From: Micromussa lordhowensis
Lineage: Eukaryota > Cnidaria > Anthozoa > Scleractinia > Lobophylliidae
Direction: 5' to 3'
Assembly: GCA_964020085.1 (NCBI GenBank)
Contig: OZ026607.1
Coordinates: 19,335,606 to 19,399,605 of the forward strand
DNA: 64,000 bases
The notes below the pieces were generated by a model. It saw only the letters and a list, made by a program, of their open reading frames with translations. It was not told where the DNA came from and did not search any database. Positions 43,063-53,665 of this stretch are shown in pieces (position 1 is the first letter of the stretch; every line of letters begins with the position of its first letter). The position numbers and the translations under genes are program-made.

Positions 43063-44514
43063 ATTATATAAGGAATTGTAAAATTCTCATATTTACTGTC
43101 CTAATTTGAATAAACAAAGTGTGAGTTAAATGAAGTTGCTTGGTGATTTGGGCTAATTACATTCTTTCCCGGGAACTAACTTTTTTCATTTTTTAATTGT
43201 AAATGTAAAAATTTCTCGCAAAATAAATCGGACTAGCGAGCCAAAGTTTCCAGACTTGCAAAAAAAGGTTGAGGTAGTTGTTTTGACTTGCAGCGCAATA
43301 AAGTTTTTATTCTGTTGATTCTTACAATATTCCTGATATGTTAGCGCAGTGATTGTTAAAATGTTTTGGAGTACCCGACAAGTACCCGCGTGCACTGAGG
43401 CAATGGACCATTTCCGAGTTAAGTTGTGCCTCTGTTCCAAAACGAGTCCTCGTGCAAAACCTTTTCATATGAAAATGAGTTTGATTTACAAGAAAATACA
43501 CCTGTAGGCGGAACACATTTTGATATGAATGGTTTTGCGTGAAGACTTGTTTTTTTCAGAGACAAAAGCCAACTCAAAAATAGCGTATTGAAAACCTAAA
43601 ATACACTTTATACGTCTCTTTTATATGGAACTATATTCTTTTTGCAAACAATCACAACTTTGATGTGTTCTATGGTTCTCATGGTTCTTGTGGGTTTCTG
43701 GTAGTTGTGCCGGTTTCTGTGCAAGGTAAACAAGAACTAAGAAAACCACAAGAGAACCACGGGAAAGCTAACCTGGGAACGATCGACAAGAATAAGAAAA
43801 CCACGCACGGGAACCATGACAGCCGCGCGAACCAAGAGAACTAAGAGCATTGATGAAAAGAACGATAGCCCTTAGAACCACAAGAACTGCTGACAAGAAC
43901 CACAAGAAAGATTTTTTGTCAATTCAAATTAGTGGCATGTGACTTCAGGGCTGTTGTATCGTTGGCCAGCCTTAACTGATTATTCGCCGAAGCCGACAGA
44001 AGCTGAGGTGAATAGCACTGTCTTTGCAAGTCACCTCCGAGTTAACCAATAAGAGCATGTGAAAAGCACCGTTACTTCACTTACATAAGTGAATAAAACC
44101 AAATGATAAAAAGACACAAAAAATCATGGAGAACATTGGATTGTGGGCTGCGAGCAACGCCATCAATCAGTTTATTGAACTACAATTGAAATATATGATT
44201 ATTATCATAACCGGATCAATTAACTGCGAGTAAGCGAGCCAGGGGGGGGGGGGGGAGGGGGAGGGCAGAACAAACCTGCCTCAAAAAACCCCGCAGGGAA
44301 AACACAGGACAGGAAATCTGGGAAGGCCAGGCTCAAGTTACGTCCCCCGCCAGGACTTCTAGGCTACAGTAAATTAATGGACATAATAAATACGATAAAT
44401 AAATTGCAAATTGGAACTACAATAGTTATAAACTACCAAAAACCACAAATAATCGCAAACTAATGACAAGAAAAGCTCTGTCGGCTAAATAAGAATAAAC
44501 TGTAAACTAACGTA

Positions 44515-46880
44515 AAGTATAACCTTAGAGCAAAAGCGATTTTGAAACGCTTAAACGATCTTCCATTGTATGTTTAATGCATCTGTTCTTCGAGGAAGGA
44601 CACCTCCATCCAGCATGCATATCGTCCGGTATGCGCCTGCAAGCGGGGTTCGACGCTGCACCAGCACTATGCGTGCCGTATTTTGAAACGTCGTCAACAA
44701 AGGGCTGGATGTACTTCTTGAATTCCTCCCTGAGAGTGGAAATAGACACGCCCTTGCTAGCGTGGAAATACTCGCCTGATTTGGACGTAACAATACGACG
44801 AACAAGTGGAAACGATGGATTAGACTGCGAAAAAATCCTTAATAATTAACTCAGTAATGGAAACTGGGCACGTAGGTTTTCCAGACCTGGCAAGACAAGA
44901 AGTGTGACCTTCCCGATACTGGTCATTTTTTCGCTTGTGGTCAGCCTTAATGGTCACATCCTGAAAGCAAAAACTGTTAATTTCATCAATACGAAAAAAA
45001 ACATAGAAACCAACTAACAATATGAACAAAAAACGAAGAGTGGCAAGAGAATTACCTGAAACATAAAATTCAGAAATTGCCTGGACCGTGTCTACAGGAA
45101 GTGCCAATTTCCTTTTAGCGCCCTCAAGAGAAGATTTCACAAGGGGATGGTTGACAGGACATATTTCCAGCCCGGCCATAGAGTGGGCCCACTTAACGCC
45201 ATAAACAACAGTCTCTATGGGGGATACACCCGTATTGTTCGCAAGACAAACATTCGTAAGTTCTGTAATAAAAAGAGCGATGTGTAAGGGCTTTGCCGGA
45301 AGGACAGGGACACCAATCTTCTAGGACGCCCATCCGCGCCATCTCAACCAGCCTGACTTATACTTGGTTAAGGTAGAAGGGGTCCTGGATCCCAGCTGCA
45401 AATCAAGAAGGTCTGGAACCAAGCTGCGTAGTAATGGGTCCTCCAAGGCTGCTGCATCGCTCCAAATCCCGGAAGTTAGAACATCTGAAAAACAAAAACA
45501 CAAGAATAATGAAATGAAAAGCAAAAGCTCATACAGGAGCGCAATATCGGTATCAGAAGAGGGTATTCCAAAAGCGATGGTCGGCTGTGCCGCATTAATT
45601 AACTTACCGACACCTAATAAATTTGCAAACTGAAAAACCAGGTGCAACTACAGGCCAGGTGCCACTACAGGCCAAAAAAATGCCTCATCGGGCCTAAAAT
45701 TGGCCAAATCAGGCCTAAATACATGCCACATAAGGCTAAAGACACACGCCAAATCAGGCTCGAAAATGCTCCAAATAAGCAAAACGTACGCAATCAAAAA
45801 ACGTGCAACGCCGGGTTCGAAAAATATGCCGCAAAGGCAAAGCAACTCACCTAAAATCTAAACGCAAAGCCAGCATCCTGAACTTTGGGCAACCTGCTTC
45901 TGACCGGGACCCTCCAGTAGCAGGTCGCCAACCGCAGGCAGAACAAACACTTCCGTGACAAACGAGCTAAACCGAGAAGATCCATCACGCAAGAAAGGCC
46001 AAAAATGAGCGGAGGGCCATTCGGGCATGATCAACGTCCTGCGCCCAGAGCAAGACATGAGATGACGCACAGAATCGACGATTAGACTAACTGGGGGACA
46101 AATCCAGTTGTTTTCAGAGCTCCAGTCTTGTGCCAAGGCGTCGACCGTACTACATCCGGGAGAGGCAAACCGAGGGAGCTGTGCATTGTAATAGGTTGCA
46201 AAGCGGTCGAATGTGTGAGGGCCCCATTTAGCATCAAGGAGGCGGAAAACTGAAGGATTGACGCACCAATAGTCCTTGTCAGCGAATCAGCCCTCTCATT
46301 CTGCGACCTGGGGATCCACTGTGCTTCAAGGGTGATCCCGTTTGATAAACAAAAATCAAAAATGCTCATAGCAACAGACTGGATGTGGACTTTGGAACTG
46401 CCAACAGAAACTATTCTTGCAGCTCCTTGATTGCCGGTGAGAACCTTTACTCTCTACTACCGCAGCTGCTCCGTGCAGGACAACAGTACATAATAAATAG
46501 CTTTCAACTAGCGGTACGTGGAACTCTGACCGAGGTCTTCAGACGTGAACACACCGCTAGTCATTACGCCGTCCAAGGAGGCCGAAAAACCGCCAAAAGC
46601 GACATCACTAGCATCAGAGAAAACAACCGTCGACGAATCAGGGAGCGGACGAAGAGAATAGCCGTTAAACGAATCGATATTGTTGTACCAAAATCTTAAC
46701 TCTTCCAAAGAGCCGGAGAAAACCGAAGGGTGTGGTCCCACGCTGATCGTGATTCAATTGCAAGGTACATTCGTCTGGTTAGAAGACGTGAAATGGGTCC
46801 CACTGCCAAGGCTACAGAAATTATAGAACCCGCGATCCTGGACAATTCTCGATACCAAGACGACGTATCTCCAATTGCAG
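44515..46880 (-). mobile_element. Degenerate tyrosine-recombinase (DIRS/Ngaro-type) retroelement, copy B
   Basis: Paralogue of 17780-20460 without the MITE. Minus-strand remnants: RNase H (46741-46508, VVFSDASDVAFGG), RNase H continuation (46369-46082 and 46136-45858), recombinase N-part (45647-45321, STLTKYKSGWLRW) and a recombinase middle (45179-44820) that here reads FLFILLVGFYVFFRIDEINS on into FCFQDVTIKADHK, the helix carrying the first catalytic region. The catalytic C-part (44749-44525) keeps the Tyr region but lost residues from the HxxR box. Dead. Confidence 0.75.
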
Positions 46881-47791
46881 AGCTTTAAAGACTCTCAAAT
46901 GGCCAAACTCCCCGCACTATACGATAAACAACGCAAAATTAAAAATTAAAGTTCTGTATGCGATGGCGTTCACAACCCGAAGGATGAATACATATTAACC
47001 ACACACTTATATACCGCTATGCAAATAACTTTACACACAAGAGACATAAAAGAACGCGTACTTAACGAGGACCACATTCCATACAGAACGTGCAGAAAGC
47101 AATCATCTGCTAAACCTCGTAACGCAGATATTTAGACATTACTTATGTGGTATATACTAATAAATGATACATGTAACATGTGACTTGGACATTTGACTGT
47201 GACTTACCAGACTTAACTCTCGGCATCTATTTTACTGAACGCAAAGCGGCTGACATGAATTTAACCGAATGGCGATGAAACCTCGACTGAATAATCAATG
47301 TCCAAAGCTTGTAAGACACGAAACTGAAGTACAAATCCACTATACAAACTCATGCGAATGATATACAATGCAAGAATGGCACACATTCTGGTATAACAAG
47401 ACATTCGCCGGGGGGGAATCCTGGGGCAGGTATGTATGTCACTGTGATGAACAAAAGGAGACAAATGTAAATTGCTTACCAAGATATGGCGAAAAAAACA
47501 AACAAACAAACACAGTACACAGTATACAAAAGAACCCTGTTTCGAAAGACGTCGACTGGAATCTTTCGTGCGTACAAAATCTCGAGCGGGCTGATTTCAA
47601 AATTCTGCACAGTGTTAGTTTGCGTAATCAAATGGTGACTAGTGAAATTAGGAAATAATTTCACGCGCGTCGTTTCAAAATTTTAATAATTTTCCGAGCC
47701 TTTAGGAGAGGAAAACTATTAGAACTTTGACCAAACTCAAGTGAAATTAATTTTAGGGTATACCATTTGCATGGGTGACAAATTACGCTTA

Positions 47792-48042
47792 TTATTATAC
47801 ATTGTAGTCACCATCTGTCTTCTCATTGGCTAAAAGCCTACTGTTAATTCTGGGGAACAGCGCAACCTACAGATTATTCACTAATCTGTACCTACAGAGA
47901 AGTGAATAATTTGTAGGTTGCGCGCGCAATGCATGATTTCCAAGGGTAATCATGTCAACTTCGCGCGATTCGTGTTGCTTGCCGTCAGTGAAGAAGCAGA
48001 AACATGACTTCCAAGTTTTTGCGTTCGTTCAATGTATAATAA
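47792..48042. mobile_element. MITE with TTATTATACATTG termini
   Basis: Ends TTATTATACATTG and CAATGTATAATAA are exact complements. An inner inverted pair GCGCAACCTACA / TGTAGGTTGCGC is present. Absent at the homologous site near 21645. Confidence 0.75.
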
Positions 48043-48190
48043 AACAATTATTAGCTTCGATTTTTGCGATATCCAGAATAATCAAGGTCTCGGTAAGGGT
48101 TATCAGCCCCAGCCTTCGGCTTCGGCTGATAACTCTTACCTCGACCTTGATTATTCTGGATATCACAAAAACCTCATCCAATAATTGTTT
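48042..48190. mobile_element. Foldback MITE with AAACAATTATT termini
   Basis: Strong hairpin: GATATCCAGAATAATCAAGG pairs with its complement around a CCAGCCTTCGGCTTCG loop; outer ends AAACAATTATTAG / CCAATAATTGTTT. Inserted next to the previous MITE. Confidence 0.78.
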
Positions 48191-48558
48191 ACAATCGTGG
48201 ATTTTTGACTATATGGCGCGAACAATTTTGCGCCATATGTTGCCATGGAAATTTTGTTATTTCACACGTGAAACTATAAAATAACGCTGAAATTTCCTCC
48301 CACAATTAAGGAGTAATTTGTCATCCGTGATAGAGGGCTTTTCAATCACGTGTCGAAAATAATTAGGCAATTATTGTGGTTTTGGTTTAACTGGTTTCAG
48401 ATTGGCTGAGTAGTCTATTAAATTGGTAAGTAATTAGACAGTTTGGTTTTACGACAGTCATTTAAAAACCGCTCTATTACAGAATGAAATTACCGTGGTG
48501 GGGTTGAGAGATGAAGGGTTTTAGACCAATTGTGTGATCTTTTTTTATTGTTGAACGG

Positions 48559-50319
48559 ATCGGCGAATGTCTTACACAAGACGCTCGTTCAGAGCTCCAG
48601 AAAAGCTGCAAATCGTCAAACCCATTAAAGGGTCAGTCACGCTGCACCAGTGGAAGAAACTAGCCAATCCAACCCTGAACCTTGCGGAACAACGCCCAGG
48701 GGTACACGTGAAAGGGGACGGCCAGGAGGTACCAGATAAAGAGCCAAGCGGACACACAGACACCATCGACGTGGACCTTGACGAATACGAGGAAGATGAA
48801 CCGTTGCAAATGAGCATTTCGCTTCCCTCGGAAGGGACTGCTGCCAGCCAAACATGAACAGAGGAGGATGATGACGAGGACGAACCTATTCAGATGCGAA
48901 TCGGTCGCGCTCCAGACAAAGGAGCCTCGCCCACTGGGGCTAAGAAGAACTGGGACTGCGAAGAGAAGCCCTGCTGTGTCTCCTCCACAAAGCCTGGGCC
49001 TGATCTCGCTTGTAAGCGGGCAAGGTTTTCAGAGGGGCTTCAAAGAACGCAGTGTTGACAGCGGTGGCATCTTAACGCACCTTCTAAACAGCCCCTCTAC
49101 TTCATCACCAGGGACATCTTCAGTGGGCCAGGTCCTGGCTGACGTGTTGAACAAGGCCAGCAAGGAAGCATCCGAAAAGGAGCCTACTAGGGCCGAGTCC
49201 CTTCGCAACCTTGCTAACTACTTCAGTGAAAAAGAGCGTGGAAGCAGCACCGCGCCTCCCAAAGTCAAAACCCCTACCTCTCCCCCAGTGGTACCGCTTA
49301 CCAGCACCGTACCCTCGGCCGGGGGAGGGTTGCTGCTTAGTAAGATACTCGGCACGAGTGGTTTATCAGCGGGTTTGACGATTCAAGCGCCTATTACTAC
49401 CACAGCTAAGACAAACGCTCTTCCTACCACGACCAACAGTACGTCGACAGCACCCAGTATTTTTACACCAAGTACTTTGGTTAGGAACTCCAGTGGCAGC
49501 AACTTGCTTAGCTTGGCTCAAGAAGTAAGGGCAGATGATGCTTCAAGTAAGCGTCACAGTTTGGACTCGTCTCTGCTTAAGAGTACAAACAGGCAACTAG
49601 AGTCTGAATCTTCGCAGGGACTGGATTTTTCTCAGTTGAAATTTCCAACACTTCGCCGGCGTGCGAGCAGCGGTGATCTTCAAGAAATGGGAAGCTCAAG
49701 TAGCCTAGATCAGCTGAGCGGCGATGGTTTAGGAGCACGATTGTACAGGAGCTCTAGTATCGGAAATATGAAGGACCTTAGCAACGAGAACCTTTCAGGG
49801 CCCTCGGGGGACGTTTCTGGAGGGGGATTTTTTGGTCGCCTTCGTCGCTCTCCAAGCATAGGGAGCCTCACAAACCTTGTCCAACGATCCAATTTTTCCG
49901 CAGTTCTTCCAAATTCGCTTGAAGGATCTAGACAACGTTCAACGAGCTTAGAAACATTTCCAGTATTCAAGCCGGGCCAATCTCCTCCTTCTCCGTCCAA
50001 GTTCGAAGATGGTGGACATTTCTTCGGCAAGAATGCTCCCTCGTCCAGTGTGGATGCATTACCTGCGGCATCCGGTGGGGTCGTCACTGCAGGTTCGCGA
50101 CTGAGTAGCTTGGCTGGGGTCCGCGGATTTTGGTCCCAGGGATTAAGTAAGAGTTTGGAGAGCCCTGCGCCGCCTGTTGTCCAACAGCAGCAGCAACCCA
50201 AGAGTGAAGAACGCCTTGAAAAAATCAACAATGCGTTTGCTTTTGAGGATTTTGGAGGGCTGGGACTCATGTCTTTTTTTGGAAGCAAATCTCGTGGCTT
50301 TAGATTAGGAAGCCAGTGA
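48559..50319 (+). pseudogene. TRAK/Milton terminal exon, copy B, three independent lesions
   Basis: Homologous to copy A but uninterrupted by the LINE fragment. Lesions: the splice acceptor ACAG became ACGG (48555-48558); a TGA replaces the GGG codon of copy A (48855-48857, after ASQT); and one extra base near 48945 shifts the frame. Downstream the original frame is open from about 48950 to the stop at 50319, giving the complete Ser-rich C-terminus that copy A has lost. It has no TRAK coiled-coil exons upstream. A functional product is unlikely. Confidence 0.82.
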
Positions 50320-51593
50320 AAAGAACATAAGCGATTCCAGACGGGCAATCGCTGAATTCGGCCGAGGAAGACAGAAGCGGTCTCCCTCCTTTACTCGGCC
50401 AAGTTCCTATTATTTGGAAGCAAAGTCCCCCCCCCCCAAAAAAAATTAAAATTAAAATTAGTTTAATTTGAAAACCCCTAGACAGCTCAGCAGACAGCAC
50501 AAGAAATACTAAAGAATATATGTAACAGTACAAATAGCAATAAATTAATAAAAACGCGTCAATTCATGAACAATAATAAGGTCAATTAAAATTATTTCGC
50601 ATTGTGGATAATTACGTGACACATTAGTCACGCTAGATTCTTGCAATGAGTTACCTTGTAACAGACTCAACAAACTGTGTCGAGAGTAACGTCTAGTATG
50701 GAGGTTTTCTCTTTTAGTGCTTTCATTATTGGTAACTAGATGCTAAGAAATTGCGAAGAAAAGGTGCAAATTTTTGGTAGTCTCGTGGTGTTAATAGTGT
50801 TAAATATTTTCTAAAGGTTACATAATGTTATTTTGCCGTTATCGGAAATTGAGGAAAATTCACTGAGGAAAAGGTAGCCCTTGTTGACTAATTATTCTTT
50901 TGTTATTCAGATTAAGATGCTAAAATTTAAGGGGTAGCTTTATTTCTTAGTTACTGAATGAACTAAATTACCCCAAGTTGAATTGCTTCAAAATGTAATT
51001 CGCCTGAATCCCTGCGAGATAGAAGATATTTTTTGTTTCAATAAATAGGGTGACAGAGTTGTATATAGGATAACTTTACTTTTGTTTCTTCCATATGAAA
51101 GGCAGTAAAATAAAATAATGTCTACATTGTGTTGTCTGACGTAGGGCCTGTTTATAGAAAAAGGATGTCTCTCAGTTGGAGGGCCATACTATAGGAACGA
51201 GGTGCCAATTATGTGTGATTTTCTTTTTCTTTTTTCGCCTTCCCCTGGGAAAGAGAACGTTTCATACATTTCTTTATAAATAGGTGCATACTGTTCATAA
51301 ACCTGACTTTAAGGGGGAGGGGGGGGGGCAGGGTGACCTTGGGTGGAGGCCAGTGGCTTTCAAGTTAAGAGGAGTGATGAGCCAGTTAATGTTTCTCTGA
51401 TAGCCTGCGGAGCAAGCGTTTCTGTGGGGGGTGTACCGCGTGGAAAATGAAGCGAATAAAAGAGGGGGGAACTGAAAAAGGAAAGAAAAATGCCGGGGAG
51501 CAAAACTGTACGTAGAGAGGTCTTCGCTAATTAAGCCTTGTTTTCATATCCCGCAGACCTGCCTGCGACGTACTCACCGGTTGCAACTGACAA

Positions 51594-51759
51594 TAGCCCA
51601 TTTCGCAGATACGGCGGCCATTTTTGAATTTATTGTTTCAAATATCTATTATAGGATGCTCTGGGGGCAAATTCATATTTATTTGCCCCCTGAGCATCCC
51701 ATAATAGATATTTAAAACAATAGAACTCAAAATGGCCGCCATATCTGCGAAATGGGCTA
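51594..51759. mobile_element. Foldback MITE with TAGCCCATTTCGCAGATA termini
   Basis: 166 bp, nearly a full palindrome (arms of about 75 bp). Absent in the other U copies, where CTGACAACGTTCGG is continuous. Confidence 0.85.
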
Positions 51760-52266
51760 TGTTCGGCGATCTGTTCCAGTGGATAAATCTACTTGACCCT
51801 ACTTTATTTATAAATTTGCATTAATAGTCAGTGAAAAAGTTGCGCGCCTCAGATTGAAAGGCAATATTTTCTCCAAGAAATGCTTTATATAGATTTCTCT
51901 AATTGCCGTTGCTATAGACGCAAGAGACGAAAAACTGACTCCTTCGTTTAGTAGTCTCAATTTAAATTGATTAATCCATATAACAATGTAAACCGTCAAG
52001 TGTGCTTTTTCTTAACTCTGATCGACTGTTGAGACATCATCACACTTTGACATATGCTTGATCTGTTTCTAGTGTTTGTTGAAAGGTATTTCTTCATTTA
52101 AGGAGGCTCGAAGCAGTTTCCAGTACTCTCCAAGACTTAGATTTTAAAGGGTCATTATAATCACTCTATATCGGTTGATGCTAAAATCATAGTCGGGCAT
52201 CTTTTCTCACTGGAGACGGCATTAAATATTCACGAAAAAAAATTTTTGACTCCAAAAGCCATATTA

Positions 52267-52273
52267 ATACCCC

Positions 52274-52304
<31 letters not shown>

Positions 52305-52511
52305 TTGTTTAGTTAAACACGGTTTCAAAATTGTTTTCTTTATAAAAGCTGCTTATTGATATTTTTTACTTCAAATTCAGCACAAATTAAAAAACATGTT
52401 CAAGTTCATCTAAATCCTGCATAAAAGCCTGAGTTGCAGTTTTTCTTTAAAAGTTTTCATTTTTCTAAACCTGGTTTAATTAAACATGTTTAGTTGGTGT
52501 GAATGGGGTAT
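52267..52511. mobile_element. MITE with ATACCCCATTCACACC termini and TA target duplication
   Basis: 245 bp. Ends ATACCCCATTCACACCAA and TTGGTGTGAATGGGGTAT are exact complements. The empty sites in the other U copies read CCATATTAGACTG, so TA (or TTA) was duplicated; this fits Tc1/mariner or Harbinger types. Confidence 0.85.
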
Positions 52512-53665
52512 TAGACTGTAAAGAGTAAAAAATATGAAAAATGTTATGTCTGCAACCTTTTACTTTGGCGCCAAAAAAAGTCGCCCGTGCTCGGCAACTC
52601 GCTCTTCGATCGCCGGCTGTTGCCATCCACAATCGCTGTTTCCATCCATAATACATGTGTCATTTGAGACATTTTGAACAAAGCATGCTGTTCCTCGTCA
52701 AATTAAACCCAGAATTCTTGAGTTGAGTATTAGAAGAAACCAAAGCAACTTAGAATTGTCTTTACTTTTGTTACCTATGAAGAAAATCGGACTAAATTAT
52801 CGTGTCGTTTCAGTGGGAAAGTTAAGTTTTGACTGCCACTCGTAATGCAGACGCAGTCACCCTGTGCAAGGTGAAACGATGAACAACTAGTTTTCAGGCT
52901 CCTCGCATAAAGTAGGTTGAAACGCGAACGAAATGGCGTGTTTTCGTCGCTGTCACTTCAAAATAATCAATCTCTTCGAACTCTTCCCTTCGCATCAACG
53001 AATCAGTACTCAACGAACGGTCAAAGCTCAAGTCTGTCGATCATAAATTCACCAATCGCAGACTTTCTACGCAGTGGGGTCTGCCAACTGCTAACAAACA
53101 GATAATCTGAAACAAAAATAGAGGGCTGCCCTATGCGGGCGACCGTTATACGTCTATTCTTCATCATTTCCAGGCCTGTCTTTTCGTGGTCGATCCATGA
53201 AAGATAAGAGAAACTTTGTTTATAAGGAAAAGCCAATTTTATTTTTTTGCTCGAGGACATTTTATTCCATAAAGCGTCAATTTATGATGAGCTTTTCTAA
53301 GTATTTTTAGACCAACAAGCATAATGCAAACTTGACCGATTGAAGTTTATTTATTCAGAAAAATGGTATTTAAAATAAAAGATTTCCAAACAGTGTTCCT
53401 TTGCAGTGATCAATGTTTTGCTGATATCTAATCAGCGAGCTTAAACTGGGTGCGTCAGGTTCACATTCTTAGGAATCAGTATCCAAGACAAAATGACAAA
53501 GGCTCTTAAAACAACGTTCCATGATTGGCTCGAACTAGCGAAAAGATTATCATAATAAACAGCTGCGATTCCAAGAAGAGCTAAAAAAAGAAAGTCACAA
53601 GACTTCATTGTTTCGAGTTGAGTTCCGCGAAAACCTTGCTTTACTCGCTTGTTTCTGAACACGAC

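Larger units (their letters stand above)
40083..44250. repeat. D segment, third copy, with a 994-bp transposon and two MITEs
   Basis: Homologous to 14677-17510. Insertions at 40377-41370 and 42805-43062 are described separately. No genes. It ends at a poly-G tract near 44245, as at 17508. Confidence 0.75.
46881..48558. other. Noncoding spacer upstream of TRAK exon B with two MITEs
   Basis: Homologous to 20460-22014 but lacking the foldback at 20545 and containing inserts at 47792-48190. No gene seen. Confidence 0.65.
50320..53665. repeat. TRAK 3' flank and U segment upstream of TRIM copy 4
   Basis: Homologous to 23909-26797 with two MITE insertions (51594-51759 and 52267-52511). No gene. 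The last 70 bases (53600-53665) are the fullest version of the TRIM 5' UTR among the copies. Confidence 0.7.
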
